Both the position numbers and the translations under genes were made by a program. The notes under the pieces are model-generated. The model searched no databases. It worked only from the letters and a program-made list of their open reading frames with translations, and had not been told where the DNA came from. A stretch of 64,000 bases of DNA. Origin: Halomonas meridiana. Lineage in GTDB: Bacteria > Pseudomonadota > Gammaproteobacteria > Pseudomonadales > Halomonadaceae. Location of the stretch: positions 1,922,001-1,986,000 of the forward strand of contig NZ_CP024621.1 of the NCBI RefSeq assembly GCF_009846525.1. Reading direction: 5' to 3'. Positions 36,496-46,751 of this stretch are shown here, piece by piece (the first letter of the stretch is position 1; the number at the start of each line of letters is the position of its first letter).

Positions 36496-37878
36496 TTAGT
36501 AGCGTGATGGGGTTCTCATGGTCACGAACTCTTCCGCTCCGGTTGGGTGAATGCCCACGGTACGATCGAAATCTTCTTTCGTCAGCCCCGCGCGCACCGC
36601 GATAGCGATGCCCTGAATTAGTTCACCAGCCTCTTCGCCCACCATATGAGCGCCCACCACCACATCGCTGGCATCATCGACGATGAGTTTCATCAACATG
36701 CGCTCTCGGCTCCCAGAAAGCGTATGTTTCATGGCCCTGAAGTCGGTCCGGTAGACCCGTATGCGATCGAATTTCTCTCTCGCAGCCTCTTCCGACAGCC
36801 CGACCGTGCCAATGTTAGGGTGGCAAAAAACAGCCGTAGGAATGGTGTCGTAATCTAGCGGTCTTGGCGTTTTTTGGTGGAAGTGAATATCCACCAGCTG
36901 CATGGCTTCTGCCAGAGCCACCGGGGTTAACTCAGGCCCTTCGATCAGATCTCCCAAGGCTAAAATCGACGGCACAGCGGTTTCATAACGGTCATTAATC
37001 GGCACTTTGCCGTCGCTGTTCAACGTGATGCCTAAGGAGTCTACGCCAAGCCCGCTGACGTTGGCTCGACGGCCGGTGGCCGCCAAGACGGCATCGACGT
37101 CGAGTGTCTCGCCTGTGGTGAGCTCTACCTGGAGCGCGTCGCCCACCTGTTCGATGCGGGCGATGTTGGCAGAGAAATGTAAATGGACACCTTTTTTAGC
37201 CATCTCATCTCGAGTGAACTCACGCACCTCCTGATCGAAGCCTTTCAAAAATAGATCCCCACGGTAGATGAGATGGGTCTCACTGCCTAAACCGTTGAAG
37301 ATGCTGGCAAACTCGACCGCTATATAGCCACCGCCCAACACTAGGAAGCGTTTGGGGAACGTTTCCAAGTCAAACACTTGGTTCGAGGTCAAGGCAAGGT
37401 CGCTACCGGGGAATTCAGGCACCCAGGGCCAACCGCCCGTGGCCAGCAGGATTTTATCGGCACTCACGCTCACCTCGCCTTCGGCATTGGTCAGGGCGAC
37501 GGTGTGTGGATTAGTCACGCGGGCGCGTGCATTGAAAAGCGTGACGCCTGCGCCTTCTAGCATGCGCTGGTAGATACCGTTGAGCCGTTTGATCTCGCTG
37601 GTTTTGTTATCCCTCAACGTCGGCCAATCAAAAAGTGCTGGCGACGCCAATTGCCAGCCAAAACCAGCCGCATCATCGAAGCTGTCATGAAAATGTGCCG
37701 CATACGAATAGAGTTTTTTGGGCACACAGCCCACGTTGACGCAGGTGCCGCCCAGGTAGCGATCTTCTGCGATCGCTACCCGAGCACCGGCGGCGGCGGC
37801 CATACGTGCAGCGCGCACGCCACCGGAACCGGCGCCAATGACGAATAAATCGAAGTCATATGCAGCTTCTGCTGACAT
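36496..37878 (-). CDS. gor: glutathione-disulfide reductase
   Basis: A 460-aa flavoprotein reducing oxidised glutathione with NADPH. FAD loop GAGSGGVRAARMAAAAGARV; redox disulfide C46/C51 (GGTCVNVGCVPKK); NADPH loop LGGGYIAVEFASIFNGLG; C-terminal catalytic His in VGIHPTGAEEFVTM. The pattern fits the glutathione reductase class rather than dihydrolipoamide dehydrogenase. It is separated from ectA by a terminator and from the carbonic anhydrase gene by a divergent gap of about 150 bases. Confidence 0.93.
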   Translation of the reverse strand: MSAEAAYDFDLFVIGAGSGGVRAARMAAAAGARVAIAEDRYLGGTCVNVGCVPKKLYSYAAHFHDSFDDAAGFGWQLASPALFDWPTLRDNKTSEIKRLNGIYQRMLEGAGVTLFNARARVTNPHTVALTNAEGEVSVSADKILLATGGWPWVPEFPGSDLALTSNQVFDLETFPKRFLVLGGGYIAVEFASIFNGLGSETHLIYRGDLFLKGFDQEVREFTRDEMAKKGVHLHFSANIARIEQVGDALQVELTTGETLDVDAVLAATGRRANVSGLGVDSLGITLNSDGKVPINDRYETAVPSILALGDLIEGPELTPVALAEAMQLVDIHFHQKTPRPLDYDTIPTAVFCHPNIGTVGLSEEAAREKFDRIRVYRTDFRAMKHTLSGSRERMLMKLIVDDASDVVVGAHMVGEEAGELIQGIAIAVRAGLTKEDFDRTVGIHPTGAEEFVTMRTPSRY

Positions 37879-38032
37879 GGTTATCTCCTATCCAGTGCCG
37901 TACTTACCTCGGCTGGGTAAGCGCTAAGATTGACCTTCTAAGCAAGGGAGGTTAAAAACGCCTACCTTGTGTTTAAAACGCTATTGCGCGCCCTTGAGCA
38001 AGCCCCACCTCAATGTACTCTCTGGAGACTCG

Positions 38033-38680
38033 ATGTCTGACCAAATTGCAACGCTGCTAGATAACAATCGCGCATGGGCAGAACGTATGTGTGAAGAGGA
38101 TCCGGACTTTTTCAAGCGCTTGGCGAATCAACAATCTCCAGACTATTTATGGATCGGTTGCTCAGACAGTCGCGTCCCGGCTAACCAAATCATTGCTCTT
38201 CCCCCAGGCGAAGTGTTCGTTCACCGTAACGTCGCCAACCTGCTCCACCATACCGATATGAACGCGCTTTCGGTGGTGCAGTACGCGGTGGATGTGCTCA
38301 ACGTGAGTCATATCATGATCGTGGGACACTACGGCTGTGGTGGCATCAAAGCAGCCGTGACCGGTGGTGAGTGTGGCGTGGTGGACTATTGGCTCCACTC
38401 AGTACGCGAGCAGTACAACCGTCATCGCGACACCTTGGAACACCTGCCACTGGCAGATCAAATTGACCGCATGTGTGAGCTGAACGTCAAAGCCCAGGTC
38501 AATAGTCTTTGCCGCACGAAGATTCTGCAGCGTGCTTGGCAGCGTGGCCAATCGATCTCGGTGCATGGCTGGGTCTATGGGTTAAGCGATGGCCGCGTGA
38601 AAGATTTGAACTGTACCATCCGCGGCCTTGATCAGGTAGAAACGCTTTATCGCATCGACCGCGTGCAGCCTAGCGATTGA
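38033..38680 (+). CDS. can: beta-class carbonic anhydrase
   Basis: A 215-aa zinc enzyme interconverting CO2 and bicarbonate. Zinc ligands and helpers: C43 and D45 (GCSDSRV), H99 and C102 (GHYGCGG). It is closest to E. coli Can (220 aa), including VHRNVANLLHHTDMNALSVVQYAV. The start at 38033 has GGAG seven bases upstream; the longer open frame has no homology. Monocistronic, convergent with a cytochrome gene. Confidence 0.95.
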   Translation: MSDQIATLLDNNRAWAERMCEEDPDFFKRLANQQSPDYLWIGCSDSRVPANQIIALPPGEVFVHRNVANLLHHTDMNALSVVQYAVDVLNVSHIMIVGHYGCGGIKAAVTGGECGVVDYWLHSVREQYNRHRDTLEHLPLADQIDRMCELNVKAQVNSLCRTKILQRAWQRGQSISVHGWVYGLSDGRVKDLNCTIRGLDQVETLYRIDRVQPSD

Positions 38681-38705
38681 TCTTTTAACCGCCTATCGCT
38701 GCCCA

Positions 38706-39227
38706 TTAATCGTAGCGGTAGGCACGATGACAACTGCGGCAGCTGAGCCCCACGTCAGAAAATGCGCGCGTGGCTGCCCGATAATCCTCTTGCTCCGCCG
38801 CTTCGATCAGGATGCTCACCTTCTCCTCCAAGTCGGTGAACCCCGCTGAAAACTCATCCCACTCTTCCCAAATGTCGGGCTTGGCATCGGAGCCAGGTCC
38901 ATGCGTACCTGCAATGAAGGCAGGAAGAAAGTGGGCCTGGGTCGCCTTCTCTTGTAACTCCGCCAAACGCGGTGCGGCGCCTCGCGCATCCTGGTTGTTG
39001 ACCAGGTCGAAACGTAGTTGGCGTAGCAGCCGCTCTAGATCTTTCAGCTCGTCCTGACGCCAAATGACGGCCTCACGGTCACTCGCAAACGGTGTGTCGG
39101 CCGCGCTTTGCGGCATGGCCGGTGTCGTTGGTTGCTCTGCATTCACGCCAGTGCTGAAGAGCCCCAACAGCGCCACTGAGAGAGCCCAATGAGGGGCTCG
39201 ACGCCCCTTTGAAGATGGTTGTTGCAT
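38706..39227 (-). CDS. periplasmic c-type cytochrome (cytochrome c' / c556-like)
   Basis: A 173-aa exported protein: basic start, hydrophobic signal (WALSVALLGLFSTGVNA), then a helical domain with the heme site at the C-terminal end (C163-x-x-C166-H167). A C-terminal heme motif in a four-helix bundle is typical of cytochrome c'. It has an acidic surface (DEFSAGFTDLEEKVSILIEAAEQED). Partner unknown. It lies 12 bases after msrA on the same strand, so the two may be co-transcribed, though a functional tie is not obvious. Confidence 0.82.
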   Translation of the reverse strand: MQQPSSKGRRAPHWALSVALLGLFSTGVNAEQPTTPAMPQSAADTPFASDREAVIWRQDELKDLERLLRQLRFDLVNNQDARGAAPRLAELQEKATQAHFLPAFIAGTHGPGSDAKPDIWEEWDEFSAGFTDLEEKVSILIEAAEQEDYRAATRAFSDVGLSCRSCHRAYRYD

Positions 39228-39239
39228 CCTGTTCGTCCT

Positions 39240-39857
39240 TCAGCCAATGGCGCAGGTCACGCCGGTGCCTTTCAATCCGCAGTATCCGCCCGGGTTCTTA
39301 TCGAGATACTGCTGGTGGTACGCCTCGGCATAGTAGAAAACGTCCAGCGGTTTGATTTCGGTCGTGATGCGTCCTTTGCCCGCCTGGGTGAGCGCCTGCT
39401 GAAAGGCCTCGGCACTTTTCTGAGCAGCGGCAAGCTGTGCGTCCGTCGTGGTGAAAATCGCCGAGCGGTACTGGCTGCCGATATCGTTGCCCTGGCGATT
39501 TCCCTGCGTAGGATCATGCTGCTCCCAGAAAATTTGCAGCAGCGTCTCTAATGTGACCTGGTTCGGGTCGAAGACAACGCGCACCACTTCGGTGTGCCCC
39601 GTCAGGCCAGTGCAGGTCTCTTTGTACGTTGGGTTGGGCGTTGTGCCACCCGCATAGCCAGCCGCAGTGACATACACACCGGGCTGTTGCCAGAAAAGGC
39701 GCTCTACTCCCCAAAAACATCCCATACCCAGCACGATTTCTTCATACCCCTCTGGAAATGGGGGGTGAATGGAGTGCCCGGTGATGGTGTGAAGGTCGCT
39801 GGTCTCGATGGGTGTATCGCGCCCTTCTGGTGCTGTCGTTTTCGTAAATAGCGTCAT
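39240..39857 (-). CDS. msrA: peptide methionine-S-sulfoxide reductase
   Basis: A 205-aa repair enzyme that reduces the S epimer of methionine sulfoxide. The catalytic Cys is C47 in [13 protein letters not shown]; the family stretches [35 protein letters not shown] and [23 protein letters not shown] follow. It resembles E. coli MsrA in having an N-terminal extension of about 40 residues. It lies ten bases after tamB on the same strand. Confidence 0.95.
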   Translation of the reverse strand: MTLFTKTTAPEGRDTPIETSDLHTITGHSIHPPFPEGYEEIVLGMGCFWGVERLFWQQPGVYVTAAGYAGGTTPNPTYKETCTGLTGHTEVVRVVFDPNQVTLETLLQIFWEQHDPTQGNRQGNDIGSQYRSAIFTTTDAQLAAAQKSAEAFQQALTQAGKGRITTEIKPLDVFYYAEAYHQQYLDKNPGGYCGLKGTGVTCAIG

Positions 39858-39867
39858 AACACCCTCT

Positions 39868-42800
39868 CTATTGCTGGGGATAAATATAAGGATCGCCTGA
39901 GCGAGTGAATCGATAAATTAAATCCACTGCCTGGTTAGCACCAGACACTGCCTGAACATACAGGTTCCGCCACAGCGTGTAGCGTAGCGTGAGTTCTGCA
40001 ATGGGCGAAAAAATACCCACACCGTAACTGATTCGCAGATCGTCGGTGAGCTGACCACTCACCGCAACCTGACTGTCGTCACCGGCACCGGTGGTATCCA
40101 ACGTGAGATCATTGATCCCGAATGCTTCGCCGATGGAGCCCACGGCACCGCCGGTCCGGCCCAGCGACATACCGATGAGAGCCGTTGTCAGCGCACTGTC
40201 GACACCGCCTCCTGACGCATCTGGCGCACGGCCTCGCAGCAAGTACGACAGCGAACGGGTTTCGTCCATCGCAGGCTCCGAGAAGATCATCACATTGGGC
40301 TGCTCGGCGTTGCCGGTGACACGCAGGCCGGCAATCACGTCATCTTCGGTCACTTCTGGGTTACGAATGGCCTCAAAATCCAAGACCGGCAAGCCGGGAG
40401 GGCCGCTGAAAATGAGTTGCCCACGACGAATCAACAGATCTTGCCCAAAGGCTTGAAAACGCCCATTGACGAGATTGACGTCGCCAAAGAGCTGCAGCGC
40501 CCCGCTGTCCTGTCGAATTTCAAGGCTGCCCCCTAACCCAGATTCCAACCCATAGGCAGAAATTTGCATATCTCGCCCAAGATTGAGGGTGATCAACACA
40601 TCGAGCGCCATGCCAGTGGATGCCAGCTCGTCAGCGGCACTCGGGTCATCGCCCGCCTCTGCGGCAAGGCGCGCTTGACGCTCGGCCTCTCGGTCATCGC
40701 GCTCGGTGATGATGATCTCATCCGGGCTAGGTGACGTTGCTGACGCTGGCAGATCGCCCACTTCCAATCGCGCCCAAGGAAGGTCAACGTCACCCCGCAC
40801 CTGTAGGCGCTCGGGCGTAACACGAATACGAATGTCCGGCGCGGCTTCCAAGCGACCGAACTGCGGTAAAACGACCAGCAAAGGCTCTTGGGTGGCGTCG
40901 ATATCCACGCCAATGCGCCAAGCGTCACCTGTGGGCCAGTAGGCATTACCGCTGATGTTCAGCCGTCCGCGTTCGGCAGCGACGAACCCCTCGATGTCAC
41001 CCTCTTCACCATCGAAGGCGACGGCCAGCTCACCATCCACGATCGTTATTGGGATATCGGGACCACTCACCCGTAAGCGACGCAATGCCAGCTCACCCTG
41101 CAGGTCAGGCTGACTAGTCGAGCCGCCAATGGTGACGGTGCCGTTCAACCCCCCTTCTAGCTCCTCCATACCCACCACCATGGGGCGATATGGCGCCAGA
41201 GTGATGTTATTGGCGCGTAATTGGCCCTCCAAAGAGCCCTGTCCAAGAGGATCATTGACCGCTAGATCGAGCGTCAGCTCACCTGCTTCGGACAGGGACA
41301 GCGACACGTCGGCCTCCGCTTGCGTTTGATTAGCGTCGATTTGAGCATCCAAGTTGATTCTGGGAAGCTCGACCGGTTGACCGTAATCATTCACCGCCGT
41401 AATGGCCAATTCACTCAATAATTGAAGATTGGCCTGCCACTGAGCGCCGCCTTGACGCCAGCTAGCGACTAAATCAGCCGTGGTATCCCCTTCAAAACTC
41501 CACTCTTCGGGTAGAAATGGCTCCAGCATCTCCATTGGAACCTCACGCACGCTGAGTACGGCGCGACCTTGATCGGCCGAGGCCGTTATGGACTCTTCCG
41601 AGCAGACCAGTCCGCCTTGCAGGCGGCGTAGACAGAACGGGGTCAGATTCGCCTGTCCGTTGGCAAGGTTGTAGGTAATATCCAGTGGCTCTTCTAAACG
41701 AATATCTCCCGCCTCGGAGTCGACTTCCAGCGGCGTCAATCGGGCCTGATACCGCTGAGCCTGCTGATTCAAGCGTCCGCTGAGGGCTAAGTTCGCACGG
41801 CTGAGCACATTGCCGGCGTCACCAGTGACGCTGAGCTGCAAGGCATGGTCGGAAAGCCGTCCGGTCAGATCTAACGCCACCGAGGCCCACGACTGCCCGC
41901 CCGCGTTCACTCCCTCGGCATCCAGACCGATACGAAAGTCAGGATCCTCCAGGCCTTCCACGCTGCCCGATAGCGAAAGCGATGCCAGCCGATTCTCGGC
42001 AAAACGCAAGCTGCGCCCATTGAGATTCGTCACGATCTCAGGTTGCGAGAAGCTGCCTTGGGCCTCAAGGGTACCGGTCAGCTCTCCGGCTAGATCAGGA
42101 TGGAGGCTTTGCAGTTGGGTGAGAGCGATATTGGCGTTCAACGACATCGCTTCTTGGCTCACCTGGCCTGCTGCGGTCAAGCGGTTGTTGCCTTGCGTAA
42201 AGAGCAGCTCTTGAATATCGATTTCTAGATCGCTGTTCGCATCGATCGCGGCTTGAAGCGTTAATGGATACTCCTGCAGCTGGCCCTGGATGTCGAGTTC
42301 CGGCAAACGAATGTCCCACCGTTCGCCTCGCTGGCGCACGCTCGCGACGATATCTCCGCTGAGGTTGCCCTCCAGTTGAGGTACAAATAGGGACGGGTCC
42401 AGCGCATCTAAGCGCACTTGCGCGTCAACGGCGATGGCCTCAGACCAGTTCACTTCTCCCTCGCTGCTCACAACGCTCTCGTCGATAGTGAGTGAAAGAG
42501 GGGACCAGCGGAAAGAAGACAAATCACCGTCGCCCTCTAACCGAATGGCGGTTGCTGGCACCTGCGGGCCTTGGGCACGAGTGGCCAAGGTGACCTGATA
42601 CGCCTCCAAACTGCCGTTAATGGTCAGCGCGAGATCGTCGAGCATGTAGGGCGCCGTGGACGTTTCTTCGGCTTCATTAACGTCTTGTACCTGGGGCTCG
42701 ACGGCTGAACGGTCTGAGGCATCGCTCTCAGCGGCAGTCGTGGTGTCGTTGGAGGCCGTTGGGCGCTCAGAGCCGTCACGCTGCTCCAACGGCCACTGCA

Positions 42801-43980
42801 GACGCTCGCTCTCAAGCCGAGCCTCGAATGGCAAGGTGGGCGCGAGCACATCAGCCTGGGCGGTGAGTGAAACCTCCACCGGCCCTGACGTGTTCAGGCT
42901 CGCCGTCAAATCCGCCAGACTGCCTGAGAGATCCAAAGCGATCCGTTCTCCACTCAGGGCAGGCAGTATCTCAGGCAGCCATAGCTCTGCGCGAAGCGCC
43001 GCGTTGAGGGGATAGTCGCCTTTTAGGCTGACGTTGGCGGTTAAACTGGCGTCTGCGTCTGGGGTGTCAAGCTCCAACGTGCTGAGCGTGACGTCGCTGC
43101 CCGATGCCGTCGCTTCCAGCAGCAGCCGTTCCACGCTGTACTCAAAGGCACCGCTCACGTTTACGTCCGTCACCAGTAATGATTCCAGGGCAACGTCGAT
43201 GGGCATCTCGATCTCGGGTAGCGACAGTCGCTCCCGGTCGCTCAGTGCAAGTGTGGACGCTTCATCGTTCGGCTCGACGGGTTGATCGGCCTGGATAGCA
43301 GCGTCAATGGCAGTAGCGCTCAACGGCGTACTCGTCTCTTGCGTCAGCTGTACGCCTGGGGATGGTGGCAAGTAGATCGACGGTGATTCGAGCGTCGTGG
43401 GCGCAATGGTGACTTGCTGCTGTTCAGCGGCTATCGAGGTGGCAAATGCGGCCCATTCAATACTAGTACCGTCACCCAGGGTGAGCCGCACGTCATTCAG
43501 TGCGATGTCGCGCAGTTCAATGGGAAACGGCAGTGTGAGGCTAAAAGGGCCCTGCTCTTCTTGAGGCGGTTCTTCTGTTTTCGACCCGCTGGAGAGACGA
43601 ATGTCGGCCTCTTCTATGCGCAGCTCGGCCAGACAAAGCTTACCGGAGAGCACGCAATCGTCTGACCACGCAAGCGCTACATCACCAATATCGACGCGCG
43701 TGCCCGCGATGGCCATTTGAAACCCTTGAAGGCGAAAGCGGTCCAGCAGCGCGCCCTCCTGCTGCTCATAGGTAAAAAAACCGCGCTGCTCACCCTGAGA
43801 AAATAGCTGTTCCGTTCCCCATGGCGACAAGGCCACGCCTAATACGACAGCCACCACGCCGAACAGCCAGAGTGGCAACACGACGACGAGTCGTAGCAGA
43901 CTCCATAGCGCTAACCAGAGACGGCGTTTGGCGGAGAGCTGCTGACGATGTTTGGATGCTTTTTTATCAACCTGAGCCAA
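39868..43980 (-). CDS. tamB: translocation and assembly module protein TamB
   Basis: A 1370-aa AsmA-like envelope protein. It has one N-terminal membrane helix ([24 protein letters not shown]), a very long periplasmic beta-rich region, and the conserved C-terminal DUF490 domain (from about 1000; [25 protein letters not shown], and the final IYPQQ-type end). TamB bridges the inner membrane to TamA and is now linked to phospholipid transport to the outer membrane as well as autotransporter assembly. Residues about 225-245 and 395-435 are acidic, low-complexity inserts. It starts nine bases after tamA. Confidence 0.93.
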   Translation of the reverse strand: MAQVDKKASKHRQQLSAKRRLWLALWSLLRLVVVLPLWLFGVVAVVLGVALSPWGTEQLFSQGEQRGFFTYEQQEGALLDRFRLQGFQMAIAGTRVDIGDVALAWSDDCVLSGKLCLAELRIEEADIRLSSGSKTEEPPQEEQGPFSLTLPFPIELRDIALNDVRLTLGDGTSIEWAAFATSIAAEQQQVTIAPTTLESPSIYLPPSPGVQLTQETSTPLSATAIDAAIQADQPVEPNDEASTLALSDRERLSLPEIEMPIDVALESLLVTDVNVSGAFEYSVERLLLEATASGSDVTLSTLELDTPDADASLTANVSLKGDYPLNAALRAELWLPEILPALSGERIALDLSGSLADLTASLNTSGPVEVSLTAQADVLAPTLPFEARLESERLQWPLEQRDGSERPTASNDTTTAAESDASDRSAVEPQVQDVNEAEETSTAPYMLDDLALTINGSLEAYQVTLATRAQGPQVPATAIRLEGDGDLSSFRWSPLSLTIDESVVSSEGEVNWSEAIAVDAQVRLDALDPSLFVPQLEGNLSGDIVASVRQRGERWDIRLPELDIQGQLQEYPLTLQAAIDANSDLEIDIQELLFTQGNNRLTAAGQVSQEAMSLNANIALTQLQSLHPDLAGELTGTLEAQGSFSQPEIVTNLNGRSLRFAENRLASLSLSGSVEGLEDPDFRIGLDAEGVNAGGQSWASVALDLTGRLSDHALQLSVTGDAGNVLSRANLALSGRLNQQAQRYQARLTPLEVDSEAGDIRLEEPLDITYNLANGQANLTPFCLRRLQGGLVCSEESITASADQGRAVLSVREVPMEMLEPFLPEEWSFEGDTTADLVASWRQGGAQWQANLQLLSELAITAVNDYGQPVELPRINLDAQIDANQTQAEADVSLSLSEAGELTLDLAVNDPLGQGSLEGQLRANNITLAPYRPMVVGMEELEGGLNGTVTIGGSTSQPDLQGELALRRLRVSGPDIPITIVDGELAVAFDGEEGDIEGFVAAERGRLNISGNAYWPTGDAWRIGVDIDATQEPLLVVLPQFGRLEAAPDIRIRVTPERLQVRGDVDLPWARLEVGDLPASATSPSPDEIIITERDDREAERQARLAAEAGDDPSAADELASTGMALDVLITLNLGRDMQISAYGLESGLGGSLEIRQDSGALQLFGDVNLVNGRFQAFGQDLLIRRGQLIFSGPPGLPVLDFEAIRNPEVTEDDVIAGLRVTGNAEQPNVMIFSEPAMDETRSLSYLLRGRAPDASGGGVDSALTTALIGMSLGRTGGAVGSIGEAFGINDLTLDTTGAGDDSQVAVSGQLTDDLRISYGVGIFSPIAELTLRYTLWRNLYVQAVSGANQAVDLIYRFTRSGDPYIYPQQ

Positions 43981-43989
43981 AGCGCTCTC

Positions 43990-45843
43990 CTAGAATTCCG
44001 GACCGATAGAGAAGTGCACGCGGAAAGCGTCGTCAATATCAAAGGGATGGGCAATATCGAAACGAATGGGGCCCACCGGGGATATCCAACGCACCCCCAC
44101 GCCGGCACCGGTTTTTAGCCCATTGGGGCCCCAGTTATCGAAGGCATCACCGGTATCGATGAACGTCGCTCCCCACCAATCGCCGGTTACGCGGCGTTGA
44201 TACTCCAGCGTGGATGTCAGCATTTGCTGGCCGCCACGTAAAAGGCCTTCTTGATTGCGGGGGGACAAGCTTTCGTAGGAGTAGCCTCGCACGCTGCGAT
44301 CGCCCCCCGCAAAAAAACGTAGCGAAGGTGGTAATTGATCGAAGTCATCGGTTTCGATCGCGCCAATGCTCAGTCGCGCTGAGAAGCGATTATCGTTACC
44401 AACCGTACGAATCCACTCGGTGTCTCCCGTGAGTCGCGTAAACCGAGCATCGGATCCCCACGCCCGGTCGGAGTACTCGATCGAGAGCTGCTGCCGATCT
44501 CCCCATAAAGGGAAGCGCTGAGGTCGCGTGCGGGTTCTCGACCACTGAATACCGGGGTAGAACAACCACACTTCGTCAGACTGCCCACCCTGGGTAAAGT
44601 CTTCGTAAGTCGTTCTGAAATAGAGTGTTTGCACCCAGCGATTGTCGAATTCCCAGCGCCGCGCGATTTCCACCGTGCCCTCTAGCGACTGTGTGTCGCT
44701 ATCGTCGATGTTGCGGACACCGTATTGCAGACGGTAGTTGTCGCGAAGCGGGTCTTCGAGCGGAATGTTATATACGCCGGTAAAGCGCTGCTCGGGGGCC
44801 GAGAGGTAAAGGTCATGATCTAGACTGTGACCAAAACGATTAATCCACGGTTGCTGCCACCCAAAGCGAAGGCGCGGGCCGACATCGGTGGCAAAACCTA
44901 CGCCCACTTCAAACTGGTGCCGATCGGCGGGCTCGACGTTAATATCGATGGGAAGCCGAGTGTCGTCTCGGCTATGAATGCTGAGCGCACTGGCCAACGC
45001 CGCACTGCTCAACCGCGGACGCTCCGGCTGTGAGGCCGTCGCTTCATTCCACCAAGGATCGCCACTACGGGGAGGCGCAATGGTCAGCTCTTGCGCCGTC
45101 TCCAAGCGTGGCCGCACCGAGACAGAACTGAACCAGCCGGTTTCTGCCAGCCGCTGGTTATAGCGAGCCAGCGACTCGGCTAGATAGGGGTCACCCGCTT
45201 CGAAGGTTTGCATTTCGCGCAGCCGCTCGGGTTCGATATGGCTGCCGGTGATGAGGGTGTCACCGAATCGATAGCGCGGTCCGCTATCGAAGGTCATGTA
45301 CAGGCGGGCGCTTTCAAGATACGGGCGCACTTCCATCCGGCGGTCGGAAAACCCCCAGTCAAAATAGCCGCGTTCAATAGCAAGACCGGCAAATTGCGAG
45401 CGCAGGCTGTCCCAAGGAGCGTGACGTAAAGGGTCGCCCTCTTTTAGCGGAAAGTCGTCTAACGCGTCTTGAAACGGGGGATCGTTACTAGCATCTCCAT
45501 TGAGAGCGATGTCGAGGACTTCGATCGTAACTTGAGGGCCCGGCTCAATCTGCACGTTGATCGGCGATGTGTTCAACTCCACCGTCACATCAGGCTCATA
45601 GTAGCCATACACACGCATGGCTTCTTGAGTGCGCTGACGAATTTCGCCCTCTAAACGCGACTCGGTATATTGATCCGCGTCGATGTTTTCCAAGTACGCA
45701 TCGATATTCGCTGCAACTTGCTCGCTGACGCCGCTAATGGCCGCTTCGAGCGCCCAGGCGGAGGTACTGGCTGCTGATACAAGTGGTAATGCCAATACAC
45801 AGGCCACTTGTTTGGCCGTCGGCCATCGCCGTTGTCTTCCCAT
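43990..45843 (-). CDS. tamA: outer-membrane translocation and assembly protein TamA
   Basis: A 617-aa Omp85 family protein. A signal peptide (VACVLALPLVSAASTSAWA) leads into three POTRA domains (about 35-270) and a 16-strand barrel; the lid motif region reads RFFAGGDRSVRGYSYESLSP (VRGY) and the protein ends in the outer-membrane signal VHFSIGPEF with C-terminal Phe. It forms a complex with TamB, encoded immediately downstream. It probably starts at the ATG at 45843. Confidence 0.94.
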   Translation of the reverse strand: MGRQRRWPTAKQVACVLALPLVSAASTSAWALEAAISGVSEQVAANIDAYLENIDADQYTESRLEGEIRQRTQEAMRVYGYYEPDVTVELNTSPINVQIEPGPQVTIEVLDIALNGDASNDPPFQDALDDFPLKEGDPLRHAPWDSLRSQFAGLAIERGYFDWGFSDRRMEVRPYLESARLYMTFDSGPRYRFGDTLITGSHIEPERLREMQTFEAGDPYLAESLARYNQRLAETGWFSSVSVRPRLETAQELTIAPPRSGDPWWNEATASQPERPRLSSAALASALSIHSRDDTRLPIDINVEPADRHQFEVGVGFATDVGPRLRFGWQQPWINRFGHSLDHDLYLSAPEQRFTGVYNIPLEDPLRDNYRLQYGVRNIDDSDTQSLEGTVEIARRWEFDNRWVQTLYFRTTYEDFTQGGQSDEVWLFYPGIQWSRTRTRPQRFPLWGDRQQLSIEYSDRAWGSDARFTRLTGDTEWIRTVGNDNRFSARLSIGAIETDDFDQLPPSLRFFAGGDRSVRGYSYESLSPRNQEGLLRGGQQMLTSTLEYQRRVTGDWWGATFIDTGDAFDNWGPNGLKTGAGVGVRWISPVGPIRFDIAHPFDIDDAFRVHFSIGPEF

Positions 45844-45908
45844 ACCGTGATATCCCTAACCCCATGACCGGCTTAGTGGCTACGACACTTGACCGCATAA
45901 ATGGATGC

Positions 45909-46742
45909 TTAATTTCTCAGCATCTCCATCTGCGCGCTAAAGGCAAGCTGCGCTTGACGAACCTGTCTGATGTCGCTTTCCAGTGTGCTCAAACGTTGAG
46001 ACCACTGCGTTTCCAGTGCAGAAAGTTCCGCCTGAGTGGCGGGCTCCTCGGCGGTCGCAACGGCCGACACGTCGGCAGATAGCTGTGTGAGCTGTTGCTC
46101 GACCTCTGCCTGCCAATTTTGAAACTGTGCTTCCAGCGATTCTCGGTCACTGGATACTTGGCGCTCCATGGTGGAAAGACGCTGCCCCAAAACGTTCTCC
46201 AGGTGCGTGACCTCTTCGACCAGATTTTGCCGCCCTGACGTACCTGCCTGCTCCAACGCATCCAAGGATGCGCGGATCGACGCTAGCTGGCGGTCGCGCA
46301 GCTCGGCTTGCTCTTGCACTTGCGCCAACTGTTGAGCGAGTGGCTCCAGCGCTTCATCGGAGATGAGCTCCTCGTTGTCGGTCAACAGCCCATAGAGCTC
46401 TTCACGGGTATTGGTGAGTGCAACGGAGAGCTGTTCCTGCTCTTGAAACAGCGTTGTCATCTGAGCTTGTACAAAGGTTATCGCATCCTGCGTATCAGTG
46501 TCACCCGAGTCCAGCCTGGCATGTAGGTTGGAGACTTCGCCGCTGACACGATGCACTTCGCCAAGCAAACGCTCTCTTTCATACCATAAGCCAGCCGTCG
46601 CAGCCCCCAGGAGAAGGAGGATCAACACTAAAACGAACCAAATGGGCCAAAGCGTTGGGCCACGGCGATGGCGTAGATGATGCGCCGTTAGGCTCTGATC
46701 CACGTCGGGAATGATGCGCTGGGATGAAGTCGCGTCAGACAT
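45909..46742 (-). CDS. single-pass membrane protein with long periplasmic coiled coil
   Basis: A 277-aa protein of no family I recognise. A cytoplasmic N-terminus of about 30 residues is followed by one membrane helix (about 31-52, PIWFVLVLILLLLGAATAGLWY) and then some 220 residues of heptad-like coiled coil rich in Gln, Glu and Leu, presumably periplasmic. It resembles membrane-tethered spacers. It lies nine bases after a degenerate nucleotide-sugar dehydrogenase gene on the same strand, so the two are probably co-expressed. Upstream of tamA by 65 bases. Confidence 0.7.
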   Translation of the reverse strand: MSDATSSQRIIPDVDQSLTAHHLRHRRGPTLWPIWFVLVLILLLLGAATAGLWYERERLLGEVHRVSGEVSNLHARLDSGDTDTQDAITFVQAQMTTLFQEQEQLSVALTNTREELYGLLTDNEELISDEALEPLAQQLAQVQEQAELRDRQLASIRASLDALEQAGTSGRQNLVEEVTHLENVLGQRLSTMERQVSSDRESLEAQFQNWQAEVEQQLTQLSADVSAVATAEEPATQAELSALETQWSQRLSTLESDIRQVRQAQLAFSAQMEMLRN

Positions 46743-46751
46743 GATGTTTCC

